NCBI GenBank assembly: GCA_032718475.1
Contig: JAUCBJ010006970.1
Coordinates: forward strand, 1 to 42,896
Length of the DNA stretch: 42,896 nt
Reading direction: 5' to 3'
Source of the DNA: Nemertoderma westbladi
Taxonomy: Eukaryota; Xenacoelomorpha; Nemertodermatida; Nemertodermatidae
Below are positions 18,701 through 27,628 of the stretch, piece by piece. A program made the position numbers and the translations under genes. Within the stretch, counting starts at the first letter, position 1, and every line of letters starts with the position of its first letter. The notes under the pieces are model-generated. The model made no database searches. It saw only the letters and a list, made by a program, of their open reading frames with translations, and was not told the origin of the DNA.

Positions 18701-20524
18701 TCTCAAAAGTATTCCCAACAAAGATTGGAGTAAGTTGGGTCCGGGTAACAACTCGGAATTGAGGGATTGGCCCATATATAGCGCAGAGCCATCGAATACG
18801 ACTCGGACTTCATGAGGTTTACCGGGTTTGGGAACGTAATGATGTGTTAAGTAATACGTTCTCTCAGTCACTGGTGTTCCTTCCGGTACTCGCTCCGCGT
18901 ATCCCTTTGTTATAAATTTCTTCAGCTGAGTTTGGTACATTTCTTTCGCTGAAGCATTAGCTGTAAGGCGTCGATGTAATTGAGCGATTCTTTTCTCTGC
19001 CAAGGGTCTGTTATTTATAAAACTAGGTTCTCGTTTTCGAAATGGTAGGCCGATTTCATATCTACCTTGATCCTTTAAAAAACGTGTAGTTGTTTCCTGG
19101 ATTTGCTTGGCTCTTTCTTCTTCTATCGATAGAGCCTTATCATATGAATTGGGCTCTACCAGTTCCTGAGTAAAGAATCGTACGGCTAGTTCGTCCCGAG
19201 TTCTAGCGTTGTAGCGCTCTATCTCATCGTTGAGTTCGTCATTGTAAGCGATGGGTTCCGATGGGCGAATCAGTTGACATAGGTTCACCTGATTTTTCCA
19301 AGTTTGGTTTTCTGTAAGTAAGTCGATTGTGTTCTCTTCATCGAAGAGTTGGTAGATGTCGTCATTATCTGAGGAGTATGGTGTTCCCTCAGTTAGTTCG
19401 TCCACCTCACTGCTCTCCACTTCCCAATCGTTTACTTGGTATGTTTGTTCTTGTGGCATTCTCTCTTCGAGAGTCCTGCGGGAAGGGCCAGTAAAGTACC
19501 AACCTACTCTAGTTCTTACCGCATAGGTTTGCAGTGGCTGTGGTTGAGCAGGCCGTTTCTCCAATGTTTCGAGCGCCTCATGCGCGTTCTGGCCGATGAG
19601 TATTTGCACTCCAGGATAATCTGTCTGGAATCGAGGTATCTTAAGATGTTGGATGCTCTCATCCTCGTCCCAATTATAAAGGTCTGCTTGAGTAGTAGCG
19701 AAGTTCTTTATAGCCACCATTTTTACTGACCTTATACCTTGTGCTCCTAACTTATCCTGGGGGGTGGACAACACACCTACATAGTAATCTGCCATTAGGG
19801 TAGATTTCCAAACCTGCATAATTCCTGACATATTCAATTTAGTCCGGAATTTGGGTTGTCCAGCAAAGATATCTTCGGCTAATTCTTGATCGATGAATGT
19901 TCCTGTGCTGCCGGAGTCAAGGAGTGCGTTCACTATGTAACTGTGGTTAGGACCGTGAACTCTTACCTGCACTACAGGAAATTCTCTGATTCCTATGTTG
20001 GAAGTTGGAGCTTTCCAAGATGGTTGTTTGGCAAAAGTAGTTGGGGAAAACTCATTGTTGGTGTCCTTTTCATAAGTAAGTGCTCGATACACTGCGGTAT
20101 TGATTAGATAACAGGATTCGTTGGCGTCTGAGAATTCGTCAGTATAGAATCCTTCCATCTCAGATTCTTGATCAGTGTCGTTTACATCACTGAATTGGAC
20201 ATGTAGTTCGGGCTCACTTACCTGACTCAGTTTGTCTCGTTCGAACTCACTGTGTAACAAGATGTGATGTTTCGCGCCACACTTTGCACACTTTATGTCG
20301 GAGTAACAGGTTCGCCGTTGGTGTCCTGGTCTGAGGCAATTATAGCATAACCGCTTGTCCCATACGACTGCACGTCTGTCTACAAGGGATTTCTTTAGAA
20401 ATTCAGCACACGCACTCAAACGGTGGGTCCCGTCGCACAACGCACAGTTAGGTTTTATGTTACTCACTTTACCTTGGGTAACTTGATGCACTCTCGTTTT
20501 TTCTTCGGGTTTTCTTCGGTGCAT
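15797..20524 (-). CDS. pol: BEL/Pao Pol: zinc knuckles, protease, RT, RNase H, integrase
   Basis: 1575 codons from ATG (20522-20524) to TAG (15797-15799). Domains in order: CCHC knuckles at residues 27-39 (CALCDGTHRLSAC) and 60-73 (CYNCLRPGHQRRTC); aspartic protease with DSG at 203; RT with YMDD at about 698; RNase H with FGDASD at about 875; integrase zinc-binding region ending CIPC at about 1294; integrase catalytic Asp in GVDLFGP (about 1327), Asp in SDKGTNF (about 1390) and Glu in GSWERL (about 1438). All catalytic residues are present, so the enzyme set looks functional. Pol is in the same frame as Gag and separated from it by one TAG plus four codons. It is probably made as a Gag-Pol fusion by readthrough; an independent start at this ATG is less likely. 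Confidence 0.95.
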   Translation of the reverse strand: MHRRKPEEKTRVHQVTQGKVSNIKPNCALCDGTHRLSACAEFLKKSLVDRRAVVWDKRLCYNCLRPGHQRRTCYSDIKCAKCGAKHHILLHSEFERDKLSQVSEPELHVQFSDVNDTDQESEMEGFYTDEFSDANESCYLINTAVYRALTYEKDTNNEFSPTTFAKQPSWKAPTSNIGIREFPVVQVRVHGPNHSYIVNALLDSGSTGTFIDQELAEDIFAGQPKFRTKLNMSGIMQVWKSTLMADYYVGVLSTPQDKLGAQGIRSVKMVAIKNFATTQADLYNWDEDESIQHLKIPRFQTDYPGVQILIGQNAHEALETLEKRPAQPQPLQTYAVRTRVGWYFTGPSRRTLEERMPQEQTYQVNDWEVESSEVDELTEGTPYSSDNDDIYQLFDEENTIDLLTENQTWKNQVNLCQLIRPSEPIAYNDELNDEIERYNARTRDELAVRFFTQELVEPNSYDKALSIEEERAKQIQETTTRFLKDQGRYEIGLPFRKREPSFINNRPLAEKRIAQLHRRLTANASAKEMYQTQLKKFITKGYAERVPEGTPVTERTYYLTHHYVPKPGKPHEVRVVFDGSALYMGQSLNSELLPGPNLLQSLLGILLRLRQYSIAFASDIEGMFLQVKALDRDRDSLRFLWWPEGDLNQKPVEYWMTIQAFGIISSPSNACSVVRTTANDNRDSFSKEVIDNIKRNIYMDDNLRSLPSVEEAIDVAKGTVECLKRGGFRLTKFTSNSREFLEAIPVEDRGAKDLDLIKDDLPETKTLGLKWDTERDILFFQLKQRDNPVRTKRICLSILSTYFDPLGFISPVILIARSLVQQMWLENHSWDDPLKGELLKKWMKWEDSLPAIENFIISRTYFGHVLPTYSYQLHVFGDASDMGIGIVAYLRVETPDGIKVALVTSKALINNKLKVPRAELKAALYATAIGRNVTEQIDYPLEKTVYWTDALLVLEYLTNEVCQFSVFVTNRVAIILSRTKIDQWRHCPGTINPADIASRGATPQELIDTPDWLGGPDFLSKEEDEWPPHLTTAEIRQAKGAETVKPKTRASKSKLFKPTIDLSVLHTSGNDASDPQSLSANKSVVEIRDKDWKSGIPDVSQGISPMLQRAMHHYSSWNRLCKAVTYLRRCFHHHYSRTKTTSDTAPLTSAQVHVIKNLPKYKTSDRFLKEKISHQEHEETNRQILRLLQCYEDSEKYFLLLRNPQMRLRDRFSSTMIDGLIRVGRRLTNAPLSFDTKFPILIRNLEVQIKMIVDVHSKLYHAGREQILSEIRTRYYFDKPRRALNQVLRNCIPCRKAFSRPLTQREAELPRERVSFYEPPFTNTGVDLFGPIEVYRARTIVKRWCVIFVCMTCRAIHLDMVNDLSTNSFVLSLRRQIARFGTSNTMRSDKGTNFIGANNEIQADVKDWNQRQMDDQLRITASSWTFNAADAPWWGGSWERLIRSVKTAFHFIVPCRAYLTDELLRTLMEEIAAYLNERPLMPVSSSPDSLEALTPAHFLLKKPVAMLPRSEIADGDEYCRRTWQLMQLLSRRFADHFEKHYLPTLQLRTKWFAQQENVSAGDMVLIVDPDLPRKR

Positions 20525-20536
20525 TCTGTTAGGAGA

Positions 20537-23500
20537 CTAAGGAGGAGTCTTGACAACCTGTTCTCTCCTATCATTGTTTCGAGCCTTGTATTTACTTACA
20601 TCTTTTGAGGTTTTTTCAACGTAGTAAGATCTCTCAGTGTCTTTCCCGCTGTCCTCTTCTTGAGAAGCTTGGCTTTCGCCGTCGTCAGTGTAACACACCG
20701 GTGTTACTCTTCTCCTAGAAGCGGGTTTCTCACTTACCTTATTTTCCGATGTTTTCTCTCTGGACTGCTTGATGAGTTGTAGTTTTACTTCACCATCTAA
20801 GAAGGACATGAGATCAGTCATGGTAGGGCTTCGTCGTTGTTGTTCATTCATGTACAACACTTTCTTGTCCCAGCGTGTACATACTCCACCCTTTGGTAAA
20901 GTAGAGACTACGGCTCCAATAACCATGGAACTCTGATATTCATGCGACTTACCTAACCAGTCCAATTGTCTACAGATCTCCTGAATTTCATCGGAAAACT
21001 CTATAATCCCGCTACTAAGGAAGTGTCGGGGGGCTACTAATTTTGCATACAAATACTTAGCTATGTTATCCTTGTTACCATACCTGATGTTTAATGTATC
21101 CCATACCTGTCTTAATCCTTCTGGATGTCCAATAAACTTTAACGCCATTAACCTGGGAGGTCCTTCCAAGCACTTGATGAGGAACCTAAGTTTCTCTCCG
21201 TTAGAGAGCACAGAGTTCTGTATGCTGTCTTTGTAATATTCGTTGAAGGGTAACCATTTCATCTCATCTCCATTGAATTTGACGATCTCTCCCACTTTGA
21301 CCGCTTGGCGGGCTTCTGTTCTAGCCATCTGACGCGTAAAGCTTTCTTGGGCCATCGTGTTATTTAATATCGAATTATCGGTATATAAATTTCTCGGATC
21401 ATTATCAGGTCTATAAGGAATATCATTAACAACAGGTCTATAATCACCCTTAATAGGGTTTGCTATAGGAGTTTCTACTTCACTAGCAGTATAGATGCGT
21501 GTAGGCTCCACACCTTGCGCATGTAATACTTCAGACCTAACAGGTTGACACAATTTTACAGGGGGTATTGGTATCCCTTTTTGGATATTGACTAATTTGT
21601 CGCGTTCTAGCGCGATACTTTGCTGCACTTCTTGCAATTCGGCCCTACCTTCCCTTACTGTTCCCTTAAGTTGGTAGACAGTCTCCTGCATCTGTCCGAG
21701 CAGGAGATTCATCCCCCGCCGTCCCTCCTCTACCCACTCGACCGCCGAAGCGGGAGTCGCCAACATTGTAGCGGGCTGACGTGGGACGACGGGAGACAAA
21801 TCTTTGATTTCTCTCTCAGCTTCCAGGACAGGAATATTCTCATGGACTGTTCTACCGGGTACAGGCAGTATAGTACAGTGTAAAGGGAACTTAGAGTTAA
21901 GCTCTGGAAGTACAGGGGTCTCTAGCACAGGTGTGACTTTGGGAACGACAGGCCTAATTATTTCAGGCTCATCAACTATTGTAGGGAGTCTTTTGACTTG
22001 AATAGTTTGGTATGTGGGTTCCGTACTACCTAAGTCTGTTCTAGCTAGCTGTCTTCTAACAGCTGGGGGCAAATCAGGCAATTTGTGACGGTGAGATGTT
22101 TTTCTACGCCTGCTTAGACGAGATCTATTTCCTCCGCCTCCAGGATCGGTGGTTTCGCTTTCCTCCGATGATGTGTATCCCTGGCGTTTGGGAGTAGATC
22201 GTCTCATCATCTGCATTTGACTAGCAGTTAACTGTTTATTTATGTTGTCTTGCGTCTCTTGCAAATTTTCCAACTCCAGTTGGGTAGTCTGCTCAGACGC
22301 TCTCCGTTCTGCTTCTGCCACTGCCCTTTCCGCCTTTGCTTCTGCCGCCGCTGCCTTTCTTTCTGCTTCTGCTTCTGCCGCTGCTGCCTTTGCTGCTTTT
22401 CTTTCTGCTTCTACTTCTGCCGCCGCTACCTTTGCTTCTGCCGCCGCTGCCTTTCTTTCTGCTTCTGCTTCTGCCGCTGCTGCCTTTGCTGCTTTTCTTT
22501 CTGCTTCTACTTCTGCCGCCGCTGCCTTTCTTTCTGCTTCTGCTTCTGCCACCGCTGCCTTTCTTTCTACTTCTGCTTCTGCCATAGCCGCCGCCTTTTG
22601 TTCCTCTATCCGTCTTTTCTTTACTTGTTCTTCTTGGACTCTAGCGAGGCGGAGTTTTTCATCAAATTCTGCTTGGTTAGCAGCTAACATTTCAGCATCG
22701 ATTGAGTCTAACACACGCTGGGTTCCTTCACTATTAGGGGAAAGTCCAGACAGCCGTCTCCTCAACTCTTCGTCTCCTAGGAATCGCTGATAGTCGGACA
22801 GATAAATGTCTATGGCGTCTCTCGTTCGTGGTTTCTCTGAGGTCTCTTCGCCTTCCACTTGAGAAAGGGTGGCATCGGTTGGTTCTTCATAAGTTAGTCT
22901 CTCAGACAGCTGGGATTTCCACTGGTCCGTTTTTTGCACTTTGAGACCTACCCGCTGGAACCAAGTCTTAACAGAAACCTGCAGCGACGTATCCTGTCTT
23001 CTTTTGGAAGTTTCCTCAAAAGCTGATAGGATTAGTCGAATGCGTAGGGTTCTTTCGCGTACTTGATATAGCAGTTCTTCCTGCTCTTGAGGTCCTTGGG
23101 GTTGTCGAAACAGTTGTTCTTCTAATCGCTCTAAGGAGCCGAAGAATCCCTGCACATATCCTGCTGCCAACCTCTTCCAAACAGCTGGATCCATCGTATC
23201 TTTAGCCACTCCCATCCTGTGTATATCTTCCCAAGTAGCCTCGGACAGATCTAACGGGAGTCCGGGTCCGGGAAAGTTCCATTGTGACTCGACAATAGAC
23301 ATCAATTCTTCCCTGGCGTATCCCGCATAATTATCTTGGGTCGCTCGCTTATTTCTCGCCCAGTCGGCTTGATGTTCCTCCACCGCAATCAATATAGTAG
23401 CTAGCACTGCGGCAGGAAGGGTGAGAAGGGGGTCCGAGTAGGCTTTAGCCGTCATCTGTAATCCGCGTTCGGGGGTCAGCTCGACAGTATCCGAACTACT

Positions 23501-23773
23501 GGAGCTATCGGATCGCTGGGAACAAGTTTCTTGACTAGGCTGTTGCTGCTGTGGGACAGCTGCTTCCTGGTTCCGTTTGACTTGGGCCCGAGTGCCGATG
23601 ATAGACCTACGGTGTTGGATTAGCTTAGGGTCCGATACCACTACCGGAGAGATGACCTTTCTTTCAGTAGGAGGTGAGCTGAACTCCTTTCTTAATCGCT
23701 CCACACTCCTATCTGTGTCACAGATGGTTGTATCGATTAGACTGTCTGACAGGTTTTGCTGAGTGTCAGACAT
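20537..23773 (-). CDS. gag: BEL/Pao Gag with long coiled-coil extension
   Basis: 1078 codons from ATG (23771-23773) to TAG (20537-20539). Residues 1-110 are Ser/Gln-rich. Residues about 115-380 are helical and unfamiliar. Residues 391-491 are an Ala/Glu/Arg/Lys repeat (AEAERKAA type), probably one long coiled coil. Residues about 520-570 are basic. The conserved BEL/Pao capsid region (DUF1759 type, with VKFNGDEMKWLPFNEYY and LIKCLEGPPRLMAL) lies at about 826-960, near the C-terminus. The nucleocapsid knuckles fall after the stop, at the start of the pol frame. The protein is about twice the length I would expect for a BEL/Pao Gag, the excess being N-terminal. Confidence 0.9.
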   Translation of the reverse strand: MSDTQQNLSDSLIDTTICDTDRSVERLRKEFSSPPTERKVISPVVVSDPKLIQHRRSIIGTRAQVKRNQEAAVPQQQQPSQETCSQRSDSSSSSDTVELTPERGLQMTAKAYSDPLLTLPAAVLATILIAVEEHQADWARNKRATQDNYAGYAREELMSIVESQWNFPGPGLPLDLSEATWEDIHRMGVAKDTMDPAVWKRLAAGYVQGFFGSLERLEEQLFRQPQGPQEQEELLYQVRERTLRIRLILSAFEETSKRRQDTSLQVSVKTWFQRVGLKVQKTDQWKSQLSERLTYEEPTDATLSQVEGEETSEKPRTRDAIDIYLSDYQRFLGDEELRRRLSGLSPNSEGTQRVLDSIDAEMLAANQAEFDEKLRLARVQEEQVKKRRIEEQKAAAMAEAEVERKAAVAEAEAERKAAAAEVEAERKAAKAAAAEAEAERKAAAAEAKVAAAEVEAERKAAKAAAAEAEAERKAAAAEAKAERAVAEAERRASEQTTQLELENLQETQDNINKQLTASQMQMMRRSTPKRQGYTSSEESETTDPGGGGNRSRLSRRRKTSHRHKLPDLPPAVRRQLARTDLGSTEPTYQTIQVKRLPTIVDEPEIIRPVVPKVTPVLETPVLPELNSKFPLHCTILPVPGRTVHENIPVLEAEREIKDLSPVVPRQPATMLATPASAVEWVEEGRRGMNLLLGQMQETVYQLKGTVREGRAELQEVQQSIALERDKLVNIQKGIPIPPVKLCQPVRSEVLHAQGVEPTRIYTASEVETPIANPIKGDYRPVVNDIPYRPDNDPRNLYTDNSILNNTMAQESFTRQMARTEARQAVKVGEIVKFNGDEMKWLPFNEYYKDSIQNSVLSNGEKLRFLIKCLEGPPRLMALKFIGHPEGLRQVWDTLNIRYGNKDNIAKYLYAKLVAPRHFLSSGIIEFSDEIQEICRQLDWLGKSHEYQSSMVIGAVVSTLPKGGVCTRWDKKVLYMNEQQRRSPTMTDLMSFLDGEVKLQLIKQSREKTSENKVSEKPASRRRVTPVCYTDDGESQASQEEDSGKDTERSYYVEKTSKDVSKYKARNNDRREQVVKTPP
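22300..22600 (-). repeat. Internal coding repeat of Gag coiled coil
   Basis: Imperfect tandem repeats of GCTTCTGCCGCTGCTGCC-like phrases (plus strand) encode the Ala/Glu/Lys/Arg coiled-coil segment of Gag. A block of about 90 bp containing GCTGCTTTTCTTTCTGCTTC is duplicated within it. Confidence 0.85.
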
Positions 23774-23879
23774 GTTTAGCTATACAGTTGAATGCTTACT
23801 GCTATAGTTACAGTTAAAGCAAGTCTAGTAATTCAGTATGACCGTTGGCCTAGTACCGGTAATTTATTGCAGTAGATTA

Positions 23880-24125
23880 GAATACCGGTATGCACTTATA
23901 ACATATATAAGTATTGTAAACTAGTTTTGTCACAGAGTACCGGTATATAAATTTAGCACAAATATATATAAATATATAATAGGCCTATCGTGAATACCGG
24001 TATACAGCTTACACTGATAGTTTATATGAGTATAATTATGGACTAGAATTAATTACAGAGTACCGGTATGATTTCAGCTTAAATTTATAGAAATAAATAT
24101 AATAAGCCTATGGTAAATACCGGTA
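23880..24125. repeat. ~120-bp tandem repeat with ACCGGTAT motifs
   Basis: TACCGGTAT recurs near 23883, 23939, 23995, 24061 and 24118. The stretches between alternate between two related types, giving about two units of roughly 120 bp. Confidence 0.75.
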
Positions 24126-25065
24126 TGTCAATTATTTTAGAATAATTGAATTTCTGAATATTTTAGGGTTACTTGGTTACTTTAACTTACTTTATTACCG
24201 TTATTTAAGCAGTATTCCAACTGATATTGAGACCTAGTTGTTGTATGGCAGGCCTACTATTTATAAATCGTTTGAGTTGATTTATAATAGATATATACCC
24301 GTTTAAAATGGGTTTTGTCAATATTTGAAATAAATGTTATTATTTCTGGGGGAGTCACTACACAGAAGCTGTGCGCTCTCAGTGGAGTGCTACTTATGGG
24401 ACACTAAAACAGATAATTCTAATTTACCTAAGTTACTTAATACTACAAATTACTTACGATACGGGTGAGATTAATTCTCTAATTAAACACAACAAAAATA
24501 TTACGTACGAATTTTTAGGGTAATTTTACAGGATGTCTACAAACCAGTCTAACAAAGGGTTAGAATTCGGTTTATTACAACGGACAGGGTACTACGGTAT
24601 TTGAAAATAATAAGTAGTAGTAAATATATTGCACTGTCCAGATAGGAAAATACCACCGCCTGACGACCTATAGCCGTATCGCTATAGGTACTACGTTATG
24701 TATCACGGAGTGTTCCTACCTAGAAGTTAATTACCGCGGACTACCAGATCCAACGTGCCTATTAACCACTTTACAACACAAATATACTGCCTACACACTA
24801 ATTACCTTCGGAAAGCACTGTACACTAAACCCTAAATTAGGTACAAGTACTGGTACAACAAATAATCAGTAGTTAAATATACTTGAACAGTTAAAAGAAC
24901 CACGGCATCTGCTGGAGTGACCGGTGCACAAAATCACCAGTCTTGTCCTACGCCAAGCAGCCCGTGTAGTACCGGAGTTAATTTAACTATAACGGTATGT
25001 GTAACAAACACAATTACTGTAGGAATAAACTTGGGGACATGAATGTTGCGAATAATCGCATAAAC

Positions 25066-25641
25066 TCTGAATAATAAATATTACGCTACCCGTACAGAAT
25101 ACTCAAACAAAATACAAACCAAACGCTGGCAGACTACCACCAAGCCTAAATAAACTACTGTATGTGCAGATTCCAAAACGGTTAGTTAGTATGCGTTCTA
25201 ACACGGTAGTACGACTTATTCTTTAAGAGGGGATTGACCTTACAGCTATGGCTGCCCCAACTTACTAACTGGCACTTTATCAGACAAACTCTACACAAGC
25301 AGCAATCTCTTCAGACCTAATAATAGCTAGACAACAATCCAGCCTACAAAATATCTGAGTAATAAACTATTACGGTACCTGAACAGACCACACAAACAAA
25401 CACAGGCCAAAACGCTGGCAGAATACTGTCAAGCCTAAATAAACTACAGTATGTGCAGATTCCAAAATGGTTAGTTAGTATGCGTTCTAACACGGTAGTA
25501 CGACTTATTCTTTAAGAGGGGATTGACCTTACAGCTATGGCTGCCCCAACTTACTAACTGGCACTCTATCGGACAAACTCTACACACGCCGTAATCTCTC
25601 CAAACCCAACAACAATCTAACAACAGTCCGGCCTACAATTA
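25066..25641. repeat. 288-bp tandem duplication in the leader
   Basis: 25066-25353 and 25354-25641 are copies. The central ~130 bp (for example AAGCCTAAATAAACTAC at 25142 and again at 25431) is almost identical, while the edges are more diverged. Confidence 0.9.
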
Positions 25642-25824
25642 TCTGAACAATCTGAGCAGACTTACACGTCTTCAGCTCAATATTAACTTACATGTAAATA
25701 AAACCGACAGAAATAAGTAAAATCTCAATAAAAAATCAGGGCTGCAGTCCCTGATTAAATACTAAGACCTACCGGTATACAATAATCAAAATCGAATAAT
25801 ACTAATGTACTTATACTGGAAGTA

Positions 25825-25950
25825 CCGGTTAGGACAGTTGGGCCTACGGACCTACAGAAGTACCGGTTCTGGCAGTTGGACCTACGGACCTACAGCAGTA
25901 CCGGTTCTGGCAGTTGGGCCTACTGACCTACAGAAGTACCGGTTCAGGTT
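25825..25950. repeat. ~37-bp tandem repeat, three to four copies
   Basis: Units contain AGTACCGGTT, then CAGTTGGGCCTAC and GGACCTACAG, repeated from 25825 to about 25950, close to the 5' LTR. Confidence 0.85.
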
Positions 25951-25972
25951 TACCGGTTGACCGGTACTTTCA

Positions 25973-25997
25973 ACTTTATTGCTTACTGCAATAAAGT
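25973..25997 (-). other. Perfect 10-bp stem-loop beside the 5' LTR
   Basis: ACTTTATTGC (25973-25982) and GCAATAAAGT (25988-25997) are exact reverse complements around a 5-base loop. In the RNA this hairpin begins about 13 nt after the end of the LTR, where primer-binding and packaging structures are expected. Function is inferred from position only. Confidence 0.6.
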
Positions 25998-26010
25998 CAA
26001 TAACTGTTAT

Positions 26011-27276
26011 TGTACGCGCTTTTGAAGACCTTTAGCAGTTTAACCTGCCAAAATTTATATGTCTTTTGGTTTATAAATAGACTTTAGAAGATGACAAATA
26101 TTTAATACCAATAAACACAACATTAGCAGAAGCCAGCCTAGTGCGCGTCCATTCACCCGCTGGATATTCCCGGGAGACTGGATTCTGAGGGCTTAGATTA
26201 TTATTGCAGTGTAAGCTTACTGTATTGTATTATTCGATTGATCATTAATAAATAATTTCTGACTAATATTATTCACTTTCGGGAAATATTAACAGTTCCT
26301 TTAGGACGTGGCGCTCTATCTAGGTAAACAGAGATATGACTTATACTAATCACAACGGCAAGTCGGTAAGGCTTATGATTCACGTATGAGGCGCATTCTT
26401 TAGGAAATGCTTAGTTATCAGTCACAATCATGCACACTACCGGTAACACACAATACTGCTCACTAATTTGCCGACCGTCAATGAATTTTATCATATATAG
26501 AGAGAACAGCAACGGACCAATGTAGTGCTTATCAAATAGCATTAAATTCACTACATACACAATAATATAAGTCGCAATCGCTATATATAACCCGTCTCTC
26601 TAACCTGTAGTGTATCAAGAAAATTGGGAAATTTGGGTTCTTTATAAATGTTCTCCAAATAATATTCAACCAACTAATACAACATATGACAACAGTAAAA
26701 AGCATTAAGACGGTAGGTTAAGATATGATATAACAATGTATGTGCCGATTGAGTCGTTAAGATTGATATGATAACAGTTATACGCTCTATAATCTTAAGC
26801 CTACTAATGTTTCTTCTAAAGTATGAAAACGAATTGACTCTAGAGCCGGTGTTCCTGGCCTAGATACAAACAACAGTATCACAAAAAACAGTAAGACTGA
26901 ACACTCCTAGTATGATCGACCGAATATCTACACGTCGACAGAAAAAATCGCTCTGATTGGCTTAAGCTAAACAAAGAACCATGTGGCCAATGGCTGTTTC
27001 CATGTCAGCAACCAGCTGTTAGATGTCGTAATATGAATCATCCCGGCTAAGCTGTGAAAGGTATTTGGTGCATTGCAGGTTTTTTGCCTTACCATGTCCT
27101 CCAAAACACGTATGTAGCAGAATGACTTTTATGTCCGTTAAAACACCTATAACGGTACCTTGAGGGCGAGGGGAATATATATATAGTTATAGAGCCTTTT
27201 AGAGTATTCCAGCGCCTAGGGGGAAAACTGGATTGCGAAGCAAAAGGGCCAGTTATATCCCACAGAAGCTTTTACA
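26011..27276 (-). repeat. 5' LTR of the BEL/Pao element
   Basis: 1266 bp, TG...CA. It is the right-hand copy and therefore the 5' LTR for genes on the minus strand. It should carry the promoter. Confidence 0.95.
27174..27187 (-). promoter_or_regulatory. TATA-like box in the 5' LTR
   Basis: An uninterrupted run of alternating A/T reading CTATATATATATTC on the minus strand, about 95 bp into the LTR. The same stretch is kept in the other LTR (about 11252-11265) and in the diverged LTR at the window start. It is a candidate core promoter; the start site is not known. Confidence 0.35.
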
Positions 27277-27420
27277 TAATTTGTTTAACTGGCATACTTA
27301 ACATTGTTCCAATTTTTTGAGCTCCATAGCCCATCATTGTTCCAATTCTCCGGTAGACTATCATTACGGCCCTCCTAATTTGTTTCAAATTTGTTTCACT
27401 GGCATACATAGCATTGCAGG
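27277..27420. repeat. Right target duplication and second copy of the target repeat
   Basis: TAATT at 27277-27281 is the right target-site duplication. GCTCCATAGCCCATCATTG begins at 27321 and copies the left flank (10028). The phrase TGTTTAACTGGCATAC (27282) is echoed by TGTTTCACTGGCATAC (27392), so the empty site was a tandem pair. Confidence 0.8.
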
Positions 27421-27628
27421 TAGGATACCATTACATTACGTGATTTGGTTGGTTTTTTTTACTTATTTTTTTTCAAGATATTTTTTCCACTTATTTATTA
27501 TTTAAATATTTTATCAAGAGTTTTATAGTGGCAGCCATGGGCCACCATACCAGCTGCAAAAAGCCCCAATTAAATCTCGCTGATTGAGCAACTGAAGTTG
27601 CCGTTCCTCAATGGGAGGGAGTTCTCGT
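27421..27628. other. Short T-rich non-coding stretch
   Basis: Runs of T and AT-rich sequence with no gene or RNA recognised. Confidence 0.4.

Larger units (their letters stand above)
23774..26010 (-). other. 2.2-kb untranslated leader between 5' LTR and gag
   Basis: No supported ORF. It is AT-rich and made largely of repeats: ~120-bp units at 23880-24125, a 288-bp tandem duplication at 25066-25641, ~37-bp units at 25825-25950, and a perfect stem-loop near the LTR. The hexamer ACCGGT is strikingly frequent. No conventional tRNA primer-binding site (TGG start) is visible next to the LTR at 26010. The region must contain the packaging and priming signals, but I cannot locate them. Confidence 0.6.
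10089..27276 (-). mobile_element. Complete 17.2-kb BEL/Pao LTR retrotransposon with accessory ORFs
   Basis: Two 1266-bp direct repeats (10089-11354 and 26011-27276), both starting TG and ending CA, flank gag and pol read on the minus strand. TAATT occurs immediately outside both ends (10084-10088 and 27277-27281). By eye the LTRs differ at about five positions (around 10608, 11169, 11183, 11304 and 11335), which indicates recent insertion. The order gag, zinc knuckles, aspartic protease, RT, RNase H, integrase in one frame and the DUF1759-type Gag region identify BEL/Pao. At 17.2 kb it is much longer than the usual element of this superfamily. The excess is a 2.2-kb leader, a long Gag, and 4.2 kb between pol and the 3' LTR that holds ORF3. 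Confidence 0.95.

Noticed and set aside
22242-22790. Ser/Ala/Phe-rich ORFs on the plus strand across gag
   Set aside because: They are antisense shadows of the Gag coiled-coil repeat.
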